From: Cytophaga sp. FL35
Lineage (GTDB): Bacteria; Bacteroidota; Bacteroidia; Flavobacteriales; Flavobacteriaceae
Direction: 5' to 3'
Assembly: GCF_014349235.1 (NCBI RefSeq)
Contig: NZ_JACSOH010000001.1
Span: forward strand, 186,001-250,000
DNA length: 64,000 bases
A model generated the notes under the pieces. The model did not search any database. It was not told the DNA's origin and saw nothing but the letters and a program-made list of their open reading frames with translations. The position numbers were made by a program, and so were the translations under genes. Of this stretch, positions 8,141 to 17,413 are shown one piece after another; the stretch's first letter is position 1; each line of letters opens with the position of its first letter.

Positions 8141-9411
8141 TCTGGTTGCTATTTATTGTCTTTATAGTTTGTTTGATTCTTCGATTTCCCATTGCCTTTT
8201 CTTTAGGTCTTTCTTGTTTGGTTTACTTGCTTGCCAAGGGTATTCCGCTAATCGTCCTACCTATGAAATTGTACTCGGGTATCGACGTTTTTGTTTTGCT
8301 CAGCATCCCCGGTTTTATTCTAGCAGGGAATCTCATGAACCAAGGGGGACTTACAGAGAAAATTATCACCTTCTGCAATCATTTGTTAGGGCATATTCGA
8401 GGGGGGCTTGCTTTGGCCAATATTGGAGCCTCTATGCTTTTTGCCGGCATTTCCGGAACCGCCATCTCAGACACGGCCAGTATTGGCTCGGTACTCATAC
8501 CCGCCATGCGCAAAGAAGGGTACGACACTGATTTCTCTTGCGCCGTCACCGCCTCATCATCTACCGTAGGACCCATTATACCACCGAGTGTACCTATGAT
8601 TATCGCGGCCACTTTAAGTGGACTCTCCGTAGGGAAGTTGTTTTTGGCAGGCGCCCTACCGGGGTTCTTATTAGGCTTCGGATTAATGGGAATTACCTAC
8701 TATCTGTCGGTAAAAAGAAAGTATCCGAAGCACGCACGTAGTTCTATCAAACAAATTGGAAAAGGATTTATAGATACATTTTGGGCCTTATTAATGACCC
8801 TTATCATTCTTTTCGGAATTATTGGCGGTGTGTTCACCCCTACAGAGGCCTCTATCGTAGCAGTGGTATATGCCCTGTTGATCGGTATTTTTGTCTATAA
8901 AAAATTGAGCCTTAAAAACGTTATGGTGCTGGTACTCGACTCTATGAAAACGTCGGCATCATTGATGGTTTTAGTAGGTTTCGCCAATCTTTTCGGATGG
9001 ATTCTGATTACGGAACAAATGCCCCAATTAGTGTCCAATGAAATATTGGGCTTTTCAGACAACAAGTACGTGGTACTATTATTGATCAATCTGTTGCTCA
9101 TTTTCGTCGGTACTTTCATGGAAACTATTGCGGCCCTACTCATCTTGTTCCCCATTTTATTAAAGGTCGCCATGGCCGTAGAGGTAGACCCCATTCATTT
9201 TTCGGTCATTGCCCTGCTCAATCTAATGATCGGTTTGACAACTCCACCACTGGGTATCTGTCTATTCGTTTCAGCAAGTATCGGAAAGGTTTCTATTGGA
9301 AAGGTGAGCAAAGCAGGATTACCATTTTTGCTGGTCAGTTTACTGGTTTTGACCTTGGTAACCTTATTTCCTCAAATTTCGTTATTCTTACCAGAGCTGT
9401 TTCTGGATTAG
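8137..9411 (+). CDS. dctM: TRAP transporter large permease DctM
   Basis: A 424-residue protein with about 12 membrane segments. Family signatures include AGNLMNQGGLTEKI, MLFAGISGTAISDTASIG, VGPIIPPSVPMII and GLTTPPLGICLFV. It is the Na+-coupled translocation subunit working with DctQ and DctP. It ends 22 bases before the convergent sulfatase gene. A short palindrome TAAGGA-AG-TCCTTA (9418-9431) between the two stops may be a weak bidirectional terminator, but there is no clear T-run. Confidence 0.94.
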   Translation: MIWLLFIVFIVCLILRFPIAFSLGLSCLVYLLAKGIPLIVLPMKLYSGIDVFVLLSIPGFILAGNLMNQGGLTEKIITFCNHLLGHIRGGLALANIGASMLFAGISGTAISDTASIGSVLIPAMRKEGYDTDFSCAVTASSSTVGPIIPPSVPMIIAATLSGLSVGKLFLAGALPGFLLGFGLMGITYYLSVKRKYPKHARSSIKQIGKGFIDTFWALLMTLIILFGIIGGVFTPTEASIVAVVYALLIGIFVYKKLSLKNVMVLVLDSMKTSASLMVLVGFANLFGWILITEQMPQLVSNEILGFSDNKYVVLLLINLLLIFVGTFMETIAALLILFPILLKVAMAVEVDPIHFSVIALLNLMIGLTTPPLGICLFVSASIGKVSIGKVSKAGLPFLLVSLLVLTLVTLFPQISLFLPELFLD

Positions 9412-9433
9412 ATGAAGTAAGGAAGTCCTTAAT

Positions 9434-10906
9434 CTATTCTTTAGGGTCTTTTACCGAAGTTCGATATTCATCCATTCGCTCCATCGCCTTCACCTCATAA
9501 AGCCTTTTCAACTGCCAAAGCGGCCGTTCTAATCCCGCTTCCCACGAAAAAAGTTTTTTATATAATTCCTTTACTTTTTCAGGATGTTGTGATGCGAGGT
9601 TGTTCTGTTCCGAAATGTCTTCAGCGATATTATAGAGTTCCGCAGGTCTATCGGGAAATCTTAGCAATTTCCAATCGTTTGCCCGAACCACGCCCCTGTT
9701 TTCTTTTTTCCAATAGAGATATTCGTGTGGTCTTTCTTTCAATTCACCCGAAATAAAGGGTTTTAGGTCAACCCCGTCCAATTCCCTCATTTCATCAACA
9801 TCACCACCGGCTGCACTAACGAAAGTAGGAAGCAAATCTAAGGTTGATACCGGATAAGGGTATGTAGTATTTGGTTTGGCAACCTCGGGCCAACGTACAA
9901 TAAAAGGTACCCTGATTCCCCCTTCTAAATGGTTGGCTTTGGTACCGCTGAGCGGATAATTGCTGGAAGCATTGGAATCGGTAGGTCCGCCATTATCGTT
10001 GGTATAAATGACGATGGTATGATCGTCTAGGCCCAATTGTTTTAATTGATCGAAAATACGACCACAAGCCCTATCAACTGCCAAAGTCATGGCTGCCAGC
10101 GTTTTTCTTTTTCCTTTTAAATCTGGAAATTGGTCTAAATCTTCCTTCTTGGCCTCCATCGGCGTATGAACGCCATTAAAAGAGACCATTAAAAAGAAAG
10201 GATTGTTCTTGTTTTTTTCAATAAACTCTAGCGATTTATCGGCCAAAACTTCGGTCAAATAACCTTCGTGTTCCTTAAAACCACCAAAATTTTCTTCCAA
10301 GCGCTTTTCCGAATAAAGGTCTTTCAACTCCTCTTCGGAATAAGGAAAGTAACTTCTCGCACCACCTCTAAATCCATAGAAATAATGAAATCCACGGCGT
10401 AGGGGATGAAATTTATCTTCCCCACCCATGTGCCATTTACCCAAAAGCGCATTTTGATATCCCAACGAATCCAAATAATTCGCCACAGTAGGTATATGGG
10501 TAGGCAACCCCATGGCTTCGTTGTCCAAACCAGATGCACTCATATAGCCCGGCACATTGTTTTCCTCAAAACCGAATCGCTGCTGATACCTTCCGGTCAG
10601 TAATCCTGCTCGGGAAGGTCCACAAACCGCCCCGGAAACATAAGCTTCTTTGAACAGCATCCCCTCCGAAGCAAATTTATCCAGTTCCGGAGTTTTGAAA
10701 ATAGTGCTCCCTTGAAATCCGAAATCGCCATAACCGGCATCATCGGTAAATAAAAGAACGATATTCGGTTGCTTCTTCTTTTTTAGAATAGTTACCTCTG
10801 AAGAACCAGCTTTTCTATCTTGCGCATTTTTATCACCATAGCTATAAACAACCGCTAAAATGAAGACTGCCAAAACTGGCCCAAGTGAGCTTTTTAATTG
10901 ACTCAA
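9434..10906 (-). CDS. S1-family sulfatase (formylglycine type)
   Basis: A 490-residue type I sulfatase. The maturation motif is C95-G-P-S-R (in GAVCGPSRAGLLTGRY), where the cysteine becomes formylglycine; D55/D56 in LLFTDDAGYGDFG bind calcium, and LGKWHMGG carries the catalytic lysine/histidine region. A signal peptide (1-24) implies periplasmic location. It is the last gene of the L-AHG operon, three bases after the permease gene. In porphyran or agar the obvious targets are L-galactose-6-sulfate or another sulfated galactose; the S1 subfamily cannot be fixed by eye. Anaerobic-type or FGE maturase genes are not in the window. Confidence 0.92.
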   Translation of the reverse strand: MSQLKSSLGPVLAVFILAVVYSYGDKNAQDRKAGSSEVTILKKKKQPNIVLLFTDDAGYGDFGFQGSTIFKTPELDKFASEGMLFKEAYVSGAVCGPSRAGLLTGRYQQRFGFEENNVPGYMSASGLDNEAMGLPTHIPTVANYLDSLGYQNALLGKWHMGGEDKFHPLRRGFHYFYGFRGGARSYFPYSEEELKDLYSEKRLEENFGGFKEHEGYLTEVLADKSLEFIEKNKNNPFFLMVSFNGVHTPMEAKKEDLDQFPDLKGKRKTLAAMTLAVDRACGRIFDQLKQLGLDDHTIVIYTNDNGGPTDSNASSNYPLSGTKANHLEGGIRVPFIVRWPEVAKPNTTYPYPVSTLDLLPTFVSAAGGDVDEMRELDGVDLKPFISGELKERPHEYLYWKKENRGVVRANDWKLLRFPDRPAELYNIAEDISEQNNLASQHPEKVKELYKKLFSWEAGLERPLWQLKRLYEVKAMERMDEYRTSVKDPKE

Positions 10907-10908
10907 AA

Positions 10909-11928
10909 TTATGCTATTACTGAATTACCAACGGCGATAATAACAATTCCCACGACCATACAGGCGAGACCTGTATATAGCATTTTTTTAGCCTTTGAAG
11001 AGGCCATCACCCACTCTTTGGTTATAATACCACTAACGATTGCGGTAAGAACCGATGCCGTATTAAAAATAGCGTAACCCACCGTATTACCAGATGCACC
11101 CAGTTTATAAGCTGCATAGGCAAATAAGGCCGAGGCCGCATAATGAAAAATGGCCATAACCAAAATCAAGAAAAAGTTTTTACCGAAAGAAGGGGATTTA
11201 AAACCGCCCCACGCTTTCTTCTGCGTCAGCTGCCAAATAAAGTAAGCGGTCATCACCAAACCACCACTAATAAAAATAGGAAACATAACTGCCACCGCCG
11301 TAATCCATTCGGCATTTCCGGCATTTTGACTGGCTTCGTGCAAATAGGGCCTTCCTACCGCATTAGCGTAGCTAAAACCCGTTGCTAATAAACCACCGAT
11401 GACCGCTATCAGAATTCCGGTACCCATAGAACCTTTTTCTTTCGAATCGCCATTCTCCTTGGAACTTTCATCCTTTTCCCTTAAAATTCCCGCACGACCG
11501 TTGGCAACGATTCCAAATAGTACCACTGCCAACCCCAAGGAAATCAATAATAGGGCATTAGCAGGCGGAAGTCCGTCTACTAAAAAAGGAAGTAGAGAGC
11601 CTACCAAAATGACGGTTCCTATAAAAATGGAGAACCCCAAGGATAGGCCGATATGATTGATGGCCTTACCCCATAACATGACGCCGGTTCCCCACAAGAA
11701 ACTGGAAAGGGCCATTTTTAACCAAATATCAGTGGGCATATTACCAAAAATATCGGCAAAACCGTTAATGAGACCTACCGATGCAATAATGGGCACCACG
11801 AACATGGTGAGAATAAAGAACAAGCTCCATGTGTTCTCATATTTAAAATCGTTGGTAAATTTCTCGGGCAAGGCATACAATCCCAACATGATGCCTGCGA
11901 AAATGGCTAAAACAATTCCTTCTATCAT
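10909..11928 (-). CDS. RhaT-like sugar/H+ symporter
   Basis: A 339-residue protein with about 10 helices matching the L-rhamnose/H+ symporter (RhaT) family of the DMT superfamily: paired GIMLGLYALPEKF near the start, WGTGVMLWGKAINHIGLSLG, and the second-half SYANAVGRP. A charged, low-complexity loop (about 150-165, rich in K, E, D, S) separates the halves. The operon context (between mutarotase and sulfatase genes) suggests inner-membrane uptake of the monosaccharide released by the GH117 enzyme, possibly L-AHG or L-galactose, rather than rhamnose. That substrate is an inference. Confidence 0.82.
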   Translation of the reverse strand: MIEGIVLAIFAGIMLGLYALPEKFTNDFKYENTWSLFFILTMFVVPIIASVGLINGFADIFGNMPTDIWLKMALSSFLWGTGVMLWGKAINHIGLSLGFSIFIGTVILVGSLLPFLVDGLPPANALLLISLGLAVVLFGIVANGRAGILREKDESSKENGDSKEKGSMGTGILIAVIGGLLATGFSYANAVGRPYLHEASQNAGNAEWITAVAVMFPIFISGGLVMTAYFIWQLTQKKAWGGFKSPSFGKNFFLILVMAIFHYAASALFAYAAYKLGASGNTVGYAIFNTASVLTAIVSGIITKEWVMASSKAKKMLYTGLACMVVGIVIIAVGNSVIA

Positions 11929-11955
11929 TTTTAGTAGTTTTAAGTTTGTGAGTGC

Positions 11956-12996
11956 TTACCAGCTGAATTTAAAGGTAGTGTTGCTGGTGAAATTTTCATT
12001 TGCCTTGAGTATTGACTTCGGTGAGTTGGGCAAATTAGGTCCGTTGGGCCATCGATGGGTTTCACAACAGAAGCCCCTATATTTTCCGTATTGCAAACCT
12101 GATTCACGTTGAAGCGCATCGGAAGTGTACTTACCGGTATAGAACAACATTCCGGGTTCGGTAGTTGAAACCCCCATTGAAAGTCCGGTACGTTCGCTTT
12201 TGATTTCGGCCACCTTTTTAAGGGGAGAGATTCCTTCGTCAAAAAGATAGTAATGTTCAAAACCATCTTGCATGGCTTGGTGTACCTTTCCAATCGATTT
12301 TGGGGTACGTAGATCTTCAGCTGTACCGGCCAGTTCAAGAATAGTTCCATTTGCCGCGCCCGAAGCATCCCACTCCAATCTCTTATCGGAAAGGACCTGT
12401 ACCTTGTGTTCCTCTACGTTTTCCTCAAAACCGTTTAAATTAAAATATGCGTGATTGGTAATGGAGAAAGGTGTATCATGATCGCTTTGTGCCACATAAT
12501 CAATAGCTAGCGTATTTTCATTGTTCAAAGAAAAAGTAACTTGAACATACACATTACCAGGGAAACCCTCTTGCAGATGCTCACTTTTGAGGCTCATTTG
12601 AAGGCCGACCCCATTTTTGACATCCTTAAAATCTGCCTTCCAAAACTGCTTGTCAAATCCCACAGCACCTCCGTGAAGGTTATTTTCCCCGCAGTTTTGT
12701 GCTAGGGAATATTTTATTCCGTTAAGGCTAAACTCACTGTTTTTTATTTGAGAGGTATATCTACCCACGGTACCACCAAAATAGGGTGCATTATCATTGT
12801 ACTCTTTAGAGAAATAACTATCCATGGAATCAAACCCGCAAACAATTTCCATTTCTCCATCCTCCATAGGTATTAAAATGGATTGAATGGTTGCGCCATA
12901 ATCCAATACGGTTACTTTCATACCATGGTCGTTCTCAAGAGTGTAGGCATTGACCGTCTGGTCTACTTTGCCAAAGTGATTTTTAGTTGTTTTCAT
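11956..12996 (-). CDS. galM: aldose 1-epimerase (mutarotase)
   Basis: A 346-residue galactose mutarotase. Catalytic residues are visible: the acid H182 in SITNHAYFNLNG and the base E312 in GFCCETHRWP, plus the N-terminal GATIQSILIP and NNLHGG motifs. It interconverts alpha and beta anomers of hexoses such as galactose or L-AHG hydrate. No signal peptide is seen, so it is cytoplasmic. It lies 10 bases downstream of the cycloisomerase candidate in the L-AHG operon. Confidence 0.93.
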   Translation of the reverse strand: MKTTKNHFGKVDQTVNAYTLENDHGMKVTVLDYGATIQSILIPMEDGEMEIVCGFDSMDSYFSKEYNDNAPYFGGTVGRYTSQIKNSEFSLNGIKYSLAQNCGENNLHGGAVGFDKQFWKADFKDVKNGVGLQMSLKSEHLQEGFPGNVYVQVTFSLNNENTLAIDYVAQSDHDTPFSITNHAYFNLNGFEENVEEHKVQVLSDKRLEWDASGAANGTILELAGTAEDLRTPKSIGKVHQAMQDGFEHYYLFDEGISPLKKVAEIKSERTGLSMGVSTTEPGMLFYTGKYTSDALQRESGLQYGKYRGFCCETHRWPNGPNLPNSPKSILKANENFTSNTTFKFSW

Positions 12997-13006
12997 CTAC
13001 TTCCGC

Positions 13007-14098
13007 TTATTGTAAATAGGGTTGAAGTTTCTGCCAATCAAAAACAACACCTACTCCCGGACTATCAGGTGCTACGGCCCTATGGTTTTCAACCACCAAA
13101 TGCCTCTCTGTATACTCATCAATAGGAAAACTATGAACTTCCAACCAACCGGCGTTCGGCTGGGCAGAAACCAAGCTTACATGCAACTCTTGCATACCGT
13201 GCGAACAAGCGGGAATACCATGTTTGTTTGCCAGTTGGGCCGCTTTCAACCAACCTGTAACCCCTCCACAATTGGAAGCATCAGGCTGTACAAAAGACAA
13301 TTTTGACTGCTCTAGGGCGTATTCAAATTCGTGAATGGTATGTAAGTTCTCACCCATGGCAAGCTGAAATCCGGTACGCTCCACTATTTCTGCATATCCC
13401 TTATAATTATCGGGAATAATTGGTTCTTCGAACCAAGTAATATCGTATTGCTTGAATTTTTCGATGGCCTCAATCGCTTTTTCTACTGACAAAGAATAAT
13501 TGGCATCGACCATAAAAGTTACGTCCGGACCAATATGTTCGCGAACCGCTTTGATGCGTTCAATATCCTCATCCAAGTTTTCCCGGCCGATTTTAATTTT
13601 TACGGCATGAAAACCGCTATCAAGGTAGCCCTGAATATTCTTCAGTAATTTTTCGATGGGAAATTGTAAATCGATTCCCCCGCAATAGGCCTTACAGGTA
13701 TTGGAAGCACCACCTGCCATTTGCCAAAGTGGTTTATTGGCTTCCTTACACCGGATATCCCAAAGGGCAATATCGATGGTTGAAATAGCGAAAGAAGCAA
13801 TACCGCCACGACCAACGTAGTGAATATGCCACTCCATAAAATCGTACAGTCTTTCAATATCGGAACCATCCTTTCCAATCAGGGCGGGTGCAAAATCATG
13901 TTCTACCATGGCCTTTATCGCATGGCCACCTTTACCGCCAGTATAGGTGTAGCCTGTGCCCTCGCTCCCATTTTCTAATACTATAGTAGTGGTGACCAAT
14001 TCAAAATGGGTGTGGTCGCCATGTTTGGCGTCGTTCAAAACTTCCGATAAAGGAACCTTAAACAGCTTACAGCTAATTTTTTTAATCGTATGTGCCAT
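13007..14098 (-). CDS. enolase-superfamily enzyme, candidate 3,6-anhydro-L-galactonate cycloisomerase
   Basis: A 363-residue mandelate racemase/muconate-lactonizing-type enzyme. The KxK base pair is K167-I-K169 (AVKIKIG); metal ligands are D198 (MVDAN), E224 (WFEEP) and E250 (MGENLH); H300 (ACSHGMQ) is the opposite-face residue. In the known L-AHG pathway of agar-degrading bacteria, such an enzyme (ACI) opens 3,6-anhydro-L-galactonate to 2-keto-3-deoxy-L-galactonate. The aldehyde dehydrogenase gene lies five bases upstream, exactly the AHGD-ACI pair expected. The family is functionally broad (racemases, sugar-acid dehydratases), so the call depends on operon context. Confidence 0.8.
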   Translation of the reverse strand: MAHTIKKISCKLFKVPLSEVLNDAKHGDHTHFELVTTTIVLENGSEGTGYTYTGGKGGHAIKAMVEHDFAPALIGKDGSDIERLYDFMEWHIHYVGRGGIASFAISTIDIALWDIRCKEANKPLWQMAGGASNTCKAYCGGIDLQFPIEKLLKNIQGYLDSGFHAVKIKIGRENLDEDIERIKAVREHIGPDVTFMVDANYSLSVEKAIEAIEKFKQYDITWFEEPIIPDNYKGYAEIVERTGFQLAMGENLHTIHEFEYALEQSKLSFVQPDASNCGGVTGWLKAAQLANKHGIPACSHGMQELHVSLVSAQPNAGWLEVHSFPIDEYTERHLVVENHRAVAPDSPGVGVVFDWQKLQPYLQ

Positions 14099-14103
14099 CT
14101 TGA

Positions 14104-15558
14104 TTAAGGGGTATGTCTTAGGTAGAAAGTCTTTTTTTCCAAGTACTGTTCAAAACCGTATTTTCCATCTTCACCACCTGAACCACTAAGTTTATACCCA
14201 TTATGAAAGCCCTGATGCTGCTCTCCATGACCACGATTGACATAGATTTCTCCATATTCAAGTTGATCGTTACATTTCATAATGGTATTCATATTATTAG
14301 TGAAAACCATTGCCGCCAAACCGTATTCACAGTCGTTGGCATAACCGATGACCTCATCAAAAGAATTAAATTTTAAAACAGGCAAAATCGGTCCGAATGA
14401 TTCTTCATGCACAATGGTCATATCCTGGGTTACATTCGTTAGAACAGTAGGTTCAAACCAATAACCCTTTTCGAATTGAACTCCTTCAAGTTTTTTACCC
14501 CCGGTGGCTACCACGGCACCTTCTTTTAGACTTACCTCAACCAAATGCGCCATATGATCCAACTCTGATTTGTTCACTTTGGGGCCCATATCGGTATCTT
14601 CCAGCATGGGGTCGCCTACCTTAATGGCCTTGGTCTTAGCGATAAATTTTTCCATGAAGACGTCATAGATTTCCTCGTGAACATACATACGCTCGTTGCA
14701 AGTACAAACTTGTCCGCAATTGTCAAACCTCGAATGCAAGGCCGCTGCAACCGCCGAATCAATATCGGCATCTTCAAAAACGATAAAAGGGGCTTTTCCA
14801 CCTAATTCCAATTGTACGTGGGTCAGGTTCTGTGCAGCTGCACGTGCAATTTGCTGACCAACCGGAGTGGAACCTGTCATTGTTACCATTTTGGTGATCG
14901 GACTTTCCACCAAGGCCGTACCCATGGCTCTACCAGGACCGGTCAAGATATTGATGACACCGGCTGGAATCCCTACTTTTTGGGCAATGTTCCCCAGTTC
15001 TAAAGTAGCCAGGGGAGTTTCGGAGGTTGGCTTGATAACGATGGTATTACCTGCTATTAAAGCGGGACCCAGTTTTCTTCCCGCCAAGGCCAAAGGAAAG
15101 TTCCATGCGGTTATGGCAACAACCACCCCACGAGGCACTTTTTGAATCCATATCTGTTCGTTTGGCTCATCGGAAGGAATAATATCTCCCTCGATTCTTC
15201 TGGCCCCTTCACAAGCATATTCTATAAATGATGCGGTCACCGCCACTTCGCCACGAGCGACTTTCAGCAATTTACCTTGCTCCTGCACCAACAATTTTGC
15301 TAATTCTTCGGAATTCGCCTTAATCTCGGCCGCAAATTGGTACATGATTTCCGCACGTTTTCTGGCAGGTAACAACTTCCATTGTTTTTGGGCTTTCTCA
15401 GCTGCCTCCAGCGCTCTTTGTGCTTCCTCGACGGTGCCGTTCTGCACTCTGGCAACCAATTCTTCGGTCGTTGGGTTGACGACATCTATGGTTTCCCCTG
15501 ATTCTGAGGCAACCCATTCCCCATCAATAAATAATTTATATTCTTTTACTTCTGACAT
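14104..15558 (-). CDS. aldehyde dehydrogenase, candidate 3,6-anhydro-L-galactose dehydrogenase
   Basis: A 484-residue NAD(P)+-dependent aldehyde dehydrogenase: N153 in AWNFP, E251 in LELGGKAPF and the catalytic C285 in [14 protein letters not shown]. The GQVC-x-C-x-ER-x-YV pattern is like that of lactaldehyde/glycolaldehyde dehydrogenases (AldA group), to which characterised L-AHG dehydrogenases are related. In the L-AHG pathway it oxidises the aldehyde form of L-AHG to 3,6-anhydro-L-galactonate. Position between the SDR and the cycloisomerase candidate in one operon supports this; sequence alone would also allow lactaldehyde dehydrogenase. Confidence 0.85.
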   Translation of the reverse strand: MSEVKEYKLFIDGEWVASESGETIDVVNPTTEELVARVQNGTVEEAQRALEAAEKAQKQWKLLPARKRAEIMYQFAAEIKANSEELAKLLVQEQGKLLKVARGEVAVTASFIEYACEGARRIEGDIIPSDEPNEQIWIQKVPRGVVVAITAWNFPLALAGRKLGPALIAGNTIVIKPTSETPLATLELGNIAQKVGIPAGVINILTGPGRAMGTALVESPITKMVTMTGSTPVGQQIARAAAQNLTHVQLELGGKAPFIVFEDADIDSAVAAALHSRFDNCGQVCTCNERMYVHEEIYDVFMEKFIAKTKAIKVGDPMLEDTDMGPKVNKSELDHMAHLVEVSLKEGAVVATGGKKLEGVQFEKGYWFEPTVLTNVTQDMTIVHEESFGPILPVLKFNSFDEVIGYANDCEYGLAAMVFTNNMNTIMKCNDQLEYGEIYVNRGHGEQHQGFHNGYKLSGSGGEDGKYGFEQYLEKKTFYLRHTP

Positions 15559-15588
15559 TTCTTTAAAATTATAGGTGGTTAGTGTTCA

Positions 15589-16359
15589 TTATCGGCCCAT
15601 CCATCCGCCGTCAACCAATATGATACTTCCGTTCATATAGTTGGAGGCTTCTGAAGAGAGAAATACGACAGGACCGGCAAAATCTTCGGGCTCCCCCCAT
15701 CTACCGGCGGGGATTCTCCCTAGTATGGAATTGGCCCTCTCAGGGTTATTTCTTAAGGCCTCGGTATTATCGGTACTTATATAACCAGGTGCTATGGCAT
15801 TAACATTGACCCCACTACCTGCCCATTCATTGGCGAATGCCATGGTCAATTGCCCAATAGCGCCTTTGCTGGCGGCATAGCCCGGTACGGTAATGCCCCC
15901 TTGAAAGGTTAGCAATGATGCCGTGAATATTATTTTACCAGACTGCCGTTTAACCATCTCCTTACCTAACTCCCTAGTCAGGATGAATTGGGCGTTTTGA
16001 TTGATTTCAATCACCTTATCCCAATATTCATCAGAATGTTCCACCGCAGGAGCCCTTAGAATGGTTCCGGCATTATTCACCAAAATATCAATGGCCTCAT
16101 GATTTTCTTTGAGCTCTTTTATAAAAGCATAAAGGGATTTTCTATCTGCAAAATCACAGGCATAAGCCGTAAAAGTGCCTCCTCTTGAGGTGATTTCCTT
16201 TTCTACCTCGCTACCGGTTTTTTCTAAAGTAGCACTAACCCCTATAACATGGGCTCCAGCTTCTGCCAGACCGATGGCCATGGCCTTACCGATACCTCTT
16301 TTAGCACCAGTTACCAATGCCGTTTTACCCTTTAAACTAAATTTTTCAAGTATTCCCAT
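15589..16359 (-). CDS. SDR oxidoreductase, KduD-like
   Basis: A 256-residue classical short-chain dehydrogenase: TGAKRGIG (17-24), NNAG (95-98), and the S148-Y161-K165 triad. The sequence resembles KduD-type 2-deoxy-D-gluconate/5-keto-4-deoxyuronate reductases. In the published L-AHG route, 2-keto-3-deoxy-L-galactonate is oxidised at C5 and then re-reduced to KDG by two dehydrogenases; this SDR and the Zn-dehydrogenase 10 bases upstream fit these two steps. Which performs oxidation and which reduction cannot be told from sequence. Cytoplasmic. Confidence 0.88.
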   Translation of the reverse strand: MGILEKFSLKGKTALVTGAKRGIGKAMAIGLAEAGAHVIGVSATLEKTGSEVEKEITSRGGTFTAYACDFADRKSLYAFIKELKENHEAIDILVNNAGTILRAPAVEHSDEYWDKVIEINQNAQFILTRELGKEMVKRQSGKIIFTASLLTFQGGITVPGYAASKGAIGQLTMAFANEWAGSGVNVNAIAPGYISTDNTEALRNNPERANSILGRIPAGRWGEPEDFAGPVVFLSSEASNYMNGSIILVDGGWMGR

Positions 16360-16369
16360 TCGTATAATG

Positions 16370-17386
16370 CTATAATTGACAATCCATTAGAACTTTGAGT
16401 CCATCCGGATTTTCATCTATTTTTTCAAAAACTTTCTGTATTTCGGTAAGTGGTTGTACATCGGTAATCATTTCGTGAAAAGGCAGTTTGTTTTCGGTTA
16501 CCAATTCAATTGCCTTATCGTAGTCTTCACGTTCATAAACTCGTGCACCGATCAACCTTAACTCCTTCCAGAAAAACTTGAACAGGTCTACGGGCTTTTT
16601 CTGTCCGTGAATGGCAACCATCACGATTCTACCCCTAATACCCGCTACTTCGGTCATAATATCTAATGCGGGTTGAACACCTGCGACTTCAAAAACGACA
16701 TCGGCCCTTCTGTCTTCGGTCTTACTTTTTACGTACTCGACCAAATCTAACTTGGTAGGGTTGACTGCATCGAGCCCCAATTCTTTGGCTTTTGTGATTC
16801 GGGTTTCATTTACCTCGGAAATAATGACTTGTGCTCCTTTTTCCTTGGCTACCAAGGCTACCAGAAGACCAATGGGTCCTCCACCTAAAACCACGGCAGT
16901 TTCACCAGCTTTCAGTTCGCCCATTCGCACATCATGAACAGCCACTGAAAGAGGCTCGACCAAAGCGGCCAACTTTAAATCGGTTTCTTGTTTTAGTTTG
17001 TGCAACGTAAAGGCTGGAACGTTCCAATACTGTTGCATGGCCCCAGGGCTATCGATGCCTATGAATTTCAATTCTTCGCAGATGTGGTTAAACCCCTTAT
17101 CGGAAGGCTTTACCTTTCTATCATCTAACGGGCGCACCACGATTTTATCACCTACGGAAAAACCATCGACCCCTTCGCCAACGGCATCAATGACACCTGA
17201 CATTTCATGACCAATGGTAACGGGTATTTGCACCCTTTTATCCATCATACCATGATAAATATGCACATCGGTACCACAGACGCCCACATAGGCGACTTTA
17301 ATTCTCACTTCACCCTGAGCAGGTTGAACCATTTCCCTTTCAACTACTGAAAAGGTCTTGTTGCCTTCGTATACTGTTGCTTTCAA
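16370..17386 (-). CDS. Zn-type alcohol dehydrogenase lacking the structural zinc site
   Basis: A 338-residue MDR-family dehydrogenase similar to L-galactonate 5-dehydrogenase/L-threonine dehydrogenase-like enzymes. Catalytic-zinc residues are present: C37 (GVCGTDVH), H60 and E61 (GHEMSG). The Rossmann motif is VLGGGPIG. The lobe that normally holds four cysteines for the structural zinc (about 86-105) contains only C103, so that zinc is probably absent. Likely role: oxidation at C5 of 2-keto-3-deoxy-L-galactonate, or of L-galactonate as done by E. coli LgoD (YjjN). It sits between the GH117 and SDR genes in the L-AHG operon. Confidence 0.83.
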   Translation of the reverse strand: MKATVYEGNKTFSVVEREMVQPAQGEVRIKVAYVGVCGTDVHIYHGMMDKRVQIPVTIGHEMSGVIDAVGEGVDGFSVGDKIVVRPLDDRKVKPSDKGFNHICEELKFIGIDSPGAMQQYWNVPAFTLHKLKQETDLKLAALVEPLSVAVHDVRMGELKAGETAVVLGGGPIGLLVALVAKEKGAQVIISEVNETRITKAKELGLDAVNPTKLDLVEYVKSKTEDRRADVVFEVAGVQPALDIMTEVAGIRGRIVMVAIHGQKKPVDLFKFFWKELRLIGARVYEREDYDKAIELVTENKLPFHEMITDVQPLTEIQKVFEKIDENPDGLKVLMDCQL

Positions 17387-17413
17387 AATTTGATTTTTAG
17401 TGTAGATTGTGAC

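Noticed and set aside
13007-14098. Mandelate racemase or D-galactonate dehydratase
   Set aside because: KxK with H300 allows several reactions, but direct coupling with the ALDH and GH117 favours the cycloisomerase; kept as a candidate.
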